DNA from: Runella aurantiaca | GTDB taxonomy: Bacteria > Bacteroidota > Bacteroidia > Cytophagales > Spirosomataceae | Length of the DNA stretch: 64,000 nt | Assembly (NCBI RefSeq): GCF_003339505.1 | Contig: NZ_QPIW01000010.1 | Span: 62,001 to 126,000 of the forward strand | Direction: 5' to 3' | Shown: in pieces, positions 52,243 to 58,560 of the stretch | How positions within the stretch are numbered: the stretch's first letter is position 1 | Layout: each line of letters opens with the position of its first letter | The notes under the pieces: generated by a model | What the model was told of the DNA's origin: nothing | What the model saw: the letters and a program-made list of their open reading frames with translations, nothing else | The model's database searches: none | Made by a program: the position numbers and the translations under genes

Positions 52243-52278
52243 TGTCCTAAAGCGTACAAAGTTGTCCGATTATGGACA
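52243..52278. promoter_or_regulatory. Tandem activator dyads, unit 5
   Basis: TGTCCTAAAGCGTACA (52243-52258) and TGTCCGATTATGGACA (52263-52278), 20 bp start to start. The first shares the CGTACA right arm seen in unit 1. They lie between divergent genes, 112 nt upstream of the TIM-barrel gene start. Confidence 0.75.
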
Positions 52279-52344
52279 AACAACAAGAGCCTTTTATTCT
52301 CATAAAATATTGATAAACAAATACTTAATAACAATAAACTCTAC

Positions 52345-52360
52345 TGGCAAACTATTTGCT
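52345..52360 (+). promoter_or_regulatory. Sigma-54 -24/-12 element, unit 5
   Basis: TGGCAAACTATTTGCT matches the sigma-54 consensus TGGCA-N6-TTGC(A/T) fully. The GG starts 68 bp after the second dyad and 42 nt before the PadR start. Confidence 0.8.
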
Positions 52361-52387
52361 CAGCAAAAATAGAAATAATACAAACCG

Positions 52388-52720
52388 ATGAAACGGACGT
52401 ATCTGGGAGAATTTGAAGAAATCGTTTTACTGACCGTTGCCGTGCTGGATGGCCAAGCCTACGGCGTAGTACTGATGCACGAAATCATTGAACAAACGGG
52501 CCGAAGTGTCCGACTGAATCAGGTGCATTCGGCCTTGCAACGTCTGGAAGAAAAAGGAATGGTTAACTCAGAGATGGGCGAACCTACCAACGAACGCGGC
52601 GGCCGTCGCAAACGTCTGTTTTCGGTCACAGCCTACGGACACCGCACGTTGCAGGAAATTCAGGAAGTGCGGGTCAGTTTTTGGAGTCGGTTAACAAGCC
52701 CTTTAAAATTATCTGTTTAA
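52388..52720 (+). CDS. PadR-family regulator 3
   Basis: 110 residues. Core 'LGEFEEIVLLTVAVLDGQAYGVVLMHEIIEQTGRSVRLNQVHSALQRLEEKGMVNSEMGEPTNERGGRRKRLFSVTAYGHRTL'. The recognition segment 'VRLNQVHSALQRLEEKG' is again distinct from the other three. It heads unit 5 and ends 14 nt before permease I. Confidence 0.88.
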   Translation: MKRTYLGEFEEIVLLTVAVLDGQAYGVVLMHEIIEQTGRSVRLNQVHSALQRLEEKGMVNSEMGEPTNERGGRRKRLFSVTAYGHRTLQEIQEVRVSFWSRLTSPLKLSV

Positions 52721-52734
52721 TCCAGCCTTTACCG

Positions 52735-55353
52735 ATGAAAACCCAGCCGCCCATCTTAGCCGATAAGCTACTCAAATGGTTTTGCGCTCCGCATTTGTTG
52801 GAAAACATTCAAGGAGACTTGCACGAAGAGTTTGAATACCAAGTCAAACGCATCGGCGTGCGCCGCGCTCGTTGGCGGTATTGGTGGGAGATACTGGGAT
52901 TTATGAAACCAAGATACATTAAAAGAAAGCCAACTCAATATCCAACAACCTATTCCTACAGCCCCGATATGTTACAAAACTATTTCAAAATTGCGGTTCG
53001 AAATCTGTTGAAAAACCGCACCTTCTCGCTCATCAACATCACTGGATTGGCCATTGGGCTGGTCTGCTGCCTAGCGATTGGACTGTACGTATGGGACGAA
53101 TACCAATACGACCGTGCCGTACCTCAATTTGAGCAAACCTATCGGGTTACGGAAAGGCAAAAACAAGCCACTGGACTTTATGACATTGCCGTAACTCCCG
53201 GCCCGCTGGCTCCCGCGCTCAAAAATGATTTTCCCGAAATCACCGAAACGGTTCGCGTCGGAGCTTGGTCGGGACTGCTTCAATACCAACAAACGGCGGT
53301 GGAACCCGAAGCCATGCGGGTGGTTGACCCTTCTTTTTTATCGTTTTTTGGGTTCAAACTCTTAAAAGGGAATCCGCAAACGGTTTTATCATCGCCCGAC
53401 GAAATCGTCATCAGTGAAGCCGTGGCCGAGCGTTTTTTTGGCAAAGACTGGCGGGCGCAATTCATTTTAGGAAAAACCATCCATTATAATCAAGAACGTC
53501 CGCTTCGATTGTCGGGCATTGTTGAAAACGCCCCGGCGCGTTCGCATCTTCAATTTGATGTGTTGTTGCCCTTTAAATACTTTGAACTGAATGATAAATG
53601 GAGTTATAATTGGGGTAGCAATAATTACCATACCTACCTCAAAATCAGACCCGATAATGATGTAGCCGCCTTTGGCCAAAAATTGGCAGGACAGCTGAAA
53701 AACTACGATAAAGGCAACGAAACACCGCTTTTGCTGCAACCTCTGCGTGACATTCACCTTTATTCTGACTTCGATTTTGGCACCGATTGGGGCAAGCACG
53801 GTGACATCCGCTACGTCCGAATCTTCATCATTGTGGGGTTGATTGTACTGCTCATTGCTCTCTTCAATTTTATCAATTTATCCACTGCACGGGCCACGCA
53901 ACGGGCACGGGAAGTGGGGGTTCGCAAAAGCGTGGGCGCGTTACGCTCCAGCCTGATTGCGCAGTTTTGGGGCGAGTCATTGTTAATGACCAGCTTAGCA
54001 TTGGGAGTTGGATTACTCTTGCTTCAGCTGCTGATGCCTTTTTTCAACGAGTTGTCTGGTAAAGTAATGGCCGTGCCTTTTCAACAACCGCTGTTTGGGG
54101 CTTTCATGGTCGGCTTATTACTGTTTATCAGCTTTTTGACGGGACTGTATCCCGCTTTTTATCTTTCCTCTTTCCGTCCAGTCAGCGTCTTAAAAGGGAT
54201 TTTCGATAAAAAATCAGGGGCGGGTTTTCGGAAAACCCTGGTCGTAACGCAGTTTGTGATGTCAATCGTGTTGATTATTGGCACGGTGGGATTGTACCGT
54301 CAGTTACAGTTTATACAAAACAAAAAATTAGGTTTTGATAAAGAACAGTTACTGTACGTTCGCCTCAAAGGCGACACTCGCCAAAAAGCCATGACGCTGA
54401 AAGAGTTACTGACCAAACAGAGCAGTATTGCATCGGTTTCGGCTACCACGAGTACGTTGGTCAATATGCAAAACACTTCGTATATCGAATGGGACGGAAA
54501 GACTCCCAAAAATGAATTTTTGATCACTCAAATGAACGTTGACGCTGATTTTCTAAAAACAACCGGCATGACGTTAGCCGCTGGGCGCAACTTCTCTCCC
54601 GCCATTGCAAGCGACACAAGTGACAAGTTTGGCACCTATCTCATCAACGAAACTGCCGCCCGCCGCATGGGGTGGACACCGCAGAAGGCACTGGGTAAAA
54701 AAGTAAATTTTTGGGGCTTGGACGGAAAAATTGTTGGTGTTTTACGCGACTTTCATTTCCGTCCGATGAATGTCAAAATCGAGCCGTTCATTGTTCGCTT
54801 TCGCCCAAAAGAATTCTATTTCAATCTATTAATTAAAACGCGCCCCACTCAGACACAACGTGCATTGGCCGACATTGCCCGAATCTATAAAAAAATTGAG
54901 CCAAATCAGCTATTCTCCTACGGATTTGTAAACGAGGATTTAGGACGCCAATATGCCATTGAGCAACGCACTGGACAGCTGCTTTTATGCTTTTCTATCC
55001 TCACGATTTTGATTGCCTGCTTGGGTTTGTTTGGTTTGGCCACCTTTACGGCTGAGCAACGCATCAAAGAAATCGGTATTCGAAAAGTAATGGGGGCCTC
55101 TATTGCGAGCATTACTACTTTGTTATCCAAAGACTTTATCAAATTGGTGTTGATTGCCAACGGCATTGCGTTTCCATTGGCCTACTACGGCCTAAATCAC
55201 TGGTTAGAAGACTTTGAGTATCGTATTGGTATAGAATGGTGGGTTTTTGTCGTTGCAGGCATTACTGCCATTGGAATTTCTTTCTTGACCGTAAGTTTCC
55301 AAGCCATTAAAGCGGCATTGATGAATCCCGTGAAGAGTTTGAAAACCGAGTAA
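52735..55353 (+). CDS. MacB/FtsX-type permease I with prefix domain
   Basis: 872 residues from the ATG at 52735; a frame-extending TTG at 52681 lies inside PadR 3 and is rejected. Type-1 prefix 'ADKLLKWFCAPHLLENIQGDLHEEFEYQVKRIGVRRARWRYWWEILGFMKPRYIKRK', shared with J. The body has a divergent external domain 1 ('YDRAVPQFEQTYRVTERQKQATGLYDIAVTPGPL') and loops 'RAREVGVRKSVGAL' and 'RIKEIGIRKVMGAS', the latter with Ile for the usual Thr. Tail 'MNPVKSLKTE'. Confidence 0.9.
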   Translation: MKTQPPILADKLLKWFCAPHLLENIQGDLHEEFEYQVKRIGVRRARWRYWWEILGFMKPRYIKRKPTQYPTTYSYSPDMLQNYFKIAVRNLLKNRTFSLINITGLAIGLVCCLAIGLYVWDEYQYDRAVPQFEQTYRVTERQKQATGLYDIAVTPGPLAPALKNDFPEITETVRVGAWSGLLQYQQTAVEPEAMRVVDPSFLSFFGFKLLKGNPQTVLSSPDEIVISEAVAERFFGKDWRAQFILGKTIHYNQERPLRLSGIVENAPARSHLQFDVLLPFKYFELNDKWSYNWGSNNYHTYLKIRPDNDVAAFGQKLAGQLKNYDKGNETPLLLQPLRDIHLYSDFDFGTDWGKHGDIRYVRIFIIVGLIVLLIALFNFINLSTARATQRAREVGVRKSVGALRSSLIAQFWGESLLMTSLALGVGLLLLQLLMPFFNELSGKVMAVPFQQPLFGAFMVGLLLFISFLTGLYPAFYLSSFRPVSVLKGIFDKKSGAGFRKTLVVTQFVMSIVLIIGTVGLYRQLQFIQNKKLGFDKEQLLYVRLKGDTRQKAMTLKELLTKQSSIASVSATTSTLVNMQNTSYIEWDGKTPKNEFLITQMNVDADFLKTTGMTLAAGRNFSPAIASDTSDKFGTYLINETAARRMGWTPQKALGKKVNFWGLDGKIVGVLRDFHFRPMNVKIEPFIVRFRPKEFYFNLLIKTRPTQTQRALADIARIYKKIEPNQLFSYGFVNEDLGRQYAIEQRTGQLLLCFSILTILIACLGLFGLATFTAEQRIKEIGIRKVMGASIASITTLLSKDFIKLVLIANGIAFPLAYYGLNHWLEDFEYRIGIEWWVFVVAGITAIGISFLTVSFQAIKAALMNPVKSLKTE

Positions 55354-55360
55354 GAAAAAC

Positions 55361-55385
55361 GTAGGGGCGGGCCTCGTGTCCGCCC
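55361..55385. repeat. REP-like element after permease I
   Basis: Begins GTAGGGGCGG and ends CCGCCC with a 6-bp stem and 9-nt loop. It starts 8 nt after the permease I stop. Confidence 0.7.
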
Positions 55386-55401
55386 ATCACCAACCCTTAT
55401 C

Positions 55402-58026
55402 ATGAAACCCCAAATTGAACCACCTCGCTTCGCTGACCGTTTTCTGGAATGGTTTTGCGCTCCGCATTTGTTGGAAAACATCCAAGGAGACTTGCACGAA
55501 GAGTTTGAATATCAAGTCAAACGCATCGGAGAGCCTCGCGCCAAATGGTTTTATTGGTGGGAAGTGCTGGGATTTATTAAACTAAGATACATTAAACGTA
55601 AACCAAGTAAATATCCTAAAACCTATTTATACAGCCCAATCATGCTACGCAATTATTTTAAAATCGCTTTTCGTAACCTGTTGAAATACAAAGGTTACTC
55701 TTTCATTAACATCTTTGGCCTGGCTACTGGCATGGCTGTCGCGATGTTGATCGGTCTATGGATTTACGATGAATTGTCGTACAACAAATCTTTCCAAAAC
55801 TACGACCGCATTGCGCAGATAATGCAACATCAAACATTTGATGGCGAAGTAAACACCCAAACCGCCAATCCTTACCTTTTAGGCGATGAAATACGCGCTC
55901 AATACGGCAGTGATTTCAAGCATATCGTTATGTCGTCGTGGACGGGTGAACATCTTTTAAATTTTGAGGAGAAAAAGCTGACCAAAACTGGCAACTACTT
56001 TGAGCCAGCCATTACCGAAATGCTAAGCTTGAAAATGCTTAAAGGAACGCGGTCGGGTTTGAAAGACATGAATTCTGTACTGCTTTCTGAGTCAGTAGCC
56101 AAAGCGTATTTTGGCGAGGCTGATCCCCTAGGAAAAATCATGAAAGTCGACAATAAAATGAATGTAAAAGTGACGGGTGTGTATCAAGATTTACCTTACA
56201 ATTCCGATTTCAGGGACTTAACGTTTATTCTGCCGTGGGAGTTATATCTTAGTAATCAGCCCTGGATCAAAGAAATGACGAATCCGTGGCGCAGCAATTT
56301 TACCCAAACCTACGCTCAATTGGCCAACAACGCTGATATAGCTCAGGTTTCGGCAAAAATCAAAAATGTAAAATTCAATAAAATCCGCCCTGAAGAAAAA
56401 GCGTTCAAACCCGTTGTTTTTCTGCACCCTATGTCGAAATGGCACCTGTATTCTGAGTTTAAAAACGGCATAAACACGGGCGGACGCATCGAATTTGTGT
56501 GGTTGTTTGGCATTATCGGCGCTTTTGTGTTGTTGTTGGCCTGCATCAATTTCATGAATTTGAGCACCGCTCGTAGCGAAAAACGCGCCAAGGAAGTGGG
56601 GATTCGCAAAGCGATCGGTTCGGTACGCGGACAGTTAATCAACCAATTTTTCAGTGAATCATTGCTAGTGGTCATTATTGCTTTTGGATTATCTCTGCTA
56701 TTAGTACAGCTTATTTTACCGACGTTCAATGAAGTTGCCGACAAGAAAATGTTCCTTCTGTGGTCCAATCCTGTATTTTGGTTACTTAGCGTCGGATTTA
56801 CTTTATTAACGGGCGTAGTTGCGGGGAGTTATCCCGCGCTATATCTATCTTCTTTTCAGCCCATTAAGGTCTTAAAAGGCACTTTTAGAGTAGGGCGTTT
56901 TGCGGCGGTTCCCCGCAAAGTATTAGTAGTGGTTCAATTTACGGTTTCAGTTACTTTAATCATCGGCACCATCGTTGTTTTTCGTCAAATTCAACACGCC
57001 AAAAGCCGGCCCATCGGCTATAGTCGCGACGGATTACTAACGATCCCTATCAATACGCCTGATCTTACGGGCCATTACGATGTGCTTAGAAATGATTTAT
57101 TGAAAACGGGGGTAGTGGCCGAAATGTCGGAATCATCCAACCCCGTCACTTCCATTTGGGCAATCAACAACGGCTACGATTGGCGTGGCAAAGCCCCCTC
57201 CATTCAGGGCAATTTTGCGGCAGTATCGGTCACCCATGACTTCGGAAAAACCATCGGTTGGGAGTTTAAAGAAGGACGCGATTTTTCCAGAGAATTCGTA
57301 ACGGATTCTTCGGCGATTATTTTGAACGAAACCGCCGTCAAATTTATGGGCCTCAAGAAGCCCCTTGGCGAAATTGTAAAGATTAACGAAAAACCTTTTC
57401 AAGTCATTGGCGTGGTAAAAGATTTGGTGATGCAATCACCATACAGCCCCGTTTTCCGCACCTCCTTTGTATTGGATTACAAAGATGTCAACGTGATTAA
57501 TATCAAAATCAACCCTACCATCAGCTCACGTGAGGCATTGGCTAAGCTTGAAGTTGTTTTCAAAAAACATAATCCTTCGGCTCCGTTTGAATACAAATTT
57601 GTCGATGATGAATACGCCAAAAAATTCAGCGACGAGGAGCGCATCAGCAAATTGGCTACCTTCTTTGCCATGCTTGCCATCTTCATTTCTTGTTTAGGCT
57701 TATTTGGGTTAGCTAGTTTTGTTGCCGAGCAACGCACCAAAGAAATCGGTATACGCAAAGTACTAGGGGCATCAGTAGCCAATTTGTGGGGTTTACTTTC
57801 CAAAGATTTTGTGTTGTTGGTTATTATTTCCTGCCTGATTTCTTCTCCAATCGCTTACTATTTTATGAATGATTGGGTTCAAAAATATGAATACCACACC
57901 GACATCAGTTGGTGGGTCTTTATAGCCTCGGGCGCAGGTGCGTTAGCCATCACGTTGTTAACCGTCAGCTTTCAAGCCATCAAAGCCGCTTTGATGAATC
58001 CCGTGAAAAGTTTAAAAACGGAGTAA
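55402..58026 (+). CDS. MacB/FtsX-type permease J with prefix domain
   Basis: 874 residues. The prefix resembles that of I ('FCAPHLLENIQGDLHEEFEYQVKRIGEPRAKWFYWWEVLGF'), while the body is of the C/D/J/K group ('GMAVAMLIGLWIYDELSYNKSFQNYDRIAQIMQHQTFDG', 'YGSDFKHI'). Its first ~30 body residues ('FKIAFRNLLKYKGYSFINIFGLATGMAVAMLIGLW') are identical in protein to K and very similar in DNA. Loops 'RAKEVGIRKAIGS' and 'RTKEIGIRKVLGAS'; tail 'MNPVKSLKTE'. Last gene of unit 5. Confidence 0.9.
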   Translation: MKPQIEPPRFADRFLEWFCAPHLLENIQGDLHEEFEYQVKRIGEPRAKWFYWWEVLGFIKLRYIKRKPSKYPKTYLYSPIMLRNYFKIAFRNLLKYKGYSFINIFGLATGMAVAMLIGLWIYDELSYNKSFQNYDRIAQIMQHQTFDGEVNTQTANPYLLGDEIRAQYGSDFKHIVMSSWTGEHLLNFEEKKLTKTGNYFEPAITEMLSLKMLKGTRSGLKDMNSVLLSESVAKAYFGEADPLGKIMKVDNKMNVKVTGVYQDLPYNSDFRDLTFILPWELYLSNQPWIKEMTNPWRSNFTQTYAQLANNADIAQVSAKIKNVKFNKIRPEEKAFKPVVFLHPMSKWHLYSEFKNGINTGGRIEFVWLFGIIGAFVLLLACINFMNLSTARSEKRAKEVGIRKAIGSVRGQLINQFFSESLLVVIIAFGLSLLLVQLILPTFNEVADKKMFLLWSNPVFWLLSVGFTLLTGVVAGSYPALYLSSFQPIKVLKGTFRVGRFAAVPRKVLVVVQFTVSVTLIIGTIVVFRQIQHAKSRPIGYSRDGLLTIPINTPDLTGHYDVLRNDLLKTGVVAEMSESSNPVTSIWAINNGYDWRGKAPSIQGNFAAVSVTHDFGKTIGWEFKEGRDFSREFVTDSSAIILNETAVKFMGLKKPLGEIVKINEKPFQVIGVVKDLVMQSPYSPVFRTSFVLDYKDVNVINIKINPTISSREALAKLEVVFKKHNPSAPFEYKFVDDEYAKKFSDEERISKLATFFAMLAIFISCLGLFGLASFVAEQRTKEIGIRKVLGASVANLWGLLSKDFVLLVIISCLISSPIAYYFMNDWVQKYEYHTDISWWVFIASGAGALAITLLTVSFQAIKAALMNPVKSLKTE

Positions 58027-58050
58027 ACCTGTATTTTATTCTTCATTTCA

Positions 58051-58078
58051 ACAAGGCAATCTGTACGGATTGCCTTGT
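58051..58078 (+). terminator. Hairpin ending unit 5
   Basis: ACAAGGCAATC (58051-58061) pairs perfectly with GATTGCCTTGT (58068-58078), 6-nt loop. The following bases are not a T run, so termination may be partial. Its right arm overlaps the first dyad of unit 6. Confidence 0.6.
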
Positions 58079-58112
58079 CCGCTTTGGTACGTCTACTGTC
58101 CAAAAGCGGACA
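58076..58112. promoter_or_regulatory. Tandem activator dyads, unit 6
   Basis: TGTCCAAAAGCGGACA (58097-58112) is a good dyad. TGTCCGCTTTGGTACG (58076-58091), 21 bp upstream, has a good left arm but a degenerate right arm, and overlaps the unit 5 hairpin. Confidence 0.65.
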
Positions 58113-58174
58113 CTCCCATGTTTCATTTTTGTAAAAAAGTGCTGCAAATACCCTTTTCTGTGGGTTTACTTTCG

Positions 58175-58190
58175 TTGGCACGGCATTTTA
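58175..58190 (+). promoter_or_regulatory. Weak sigma-54-like element, unit 6
   Basis: TTGGCACGGCATTTTA: the -24 half is consensus but the -12 half has TA instead of GC. The GG starts 65 bp after the second dyad and 44 nt before the PadR start, as in units 3 and 5. Confidence 0.45.
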
Positions 58191-58220
58191 TCGACATTAT
58201 CGTATCAAATAAAACAAGAT

Positions 58221-58559
58221 ATGAAACGAACCTTTTTGGGAGAGTTTGAAGAGATAGTTTTACTGACCGTCGCCATTTTGGGCGAAGAAGCTTACGGCGT
58301 TACGGTAACCCAGGAACTCGAACAAAAAACGGGCCGGGCGGTGGGTTTCAGCAGTATTCACACCACGCTGCAGCGCTTGGAAGAAAAAGGCTTTTTGTCC
58401 TCCAAAATGGGCGGCGCCACCGCCGAGCGCGGAGGACGCCGCAAACGCTTTTTTGAAGTGACCGCATTGGGGCGAAGAGCGCTGATGGAAGTAAAGCAAG
58501 TACGCGAAGAGTTATGGGGAGCATTGCCGCCGGACACGCTGCAATTGATGGGAGGATAG
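58221..58559 (+). CDS. PadR-family regulator 4
   Basis: 112 residues from the ATG at 58221; the open frame extends back into permease J, but only this Met gives the family N-terminus 'MKRTFLGEFEEIVLLTVAILGEEAYGVTVTQELEQKTGRAVGFSSIHTTLQRLEEKGFLSSKMGGATAERGGRRKRFFEVTALGRRAL'. It heads unit 6. The permease K start lies 1 nt after its stop codon. Confidence 0.88.
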   Translation: MKRTFLGEFEEIVLLTVAILGEEAYGVTVTQELEQKTGRAVGFSSIHTTLQRLEEKGFLSSKMGGATAERGGRRKRFFEVTALGRRALMEVKQVREELWGALPPDTLQLMGG

Positions 58560-58560
58560 C

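Noticed and set aside
23354-58112. TGTCC dyads as PadR operators
   Set aside because: Units 1 and 4 have the dyads but no PadR gene, and the 21-bp pairing far upstream of a -24/-12 element fits an NtrC-type activator better. It is not excluded by sequence alone.
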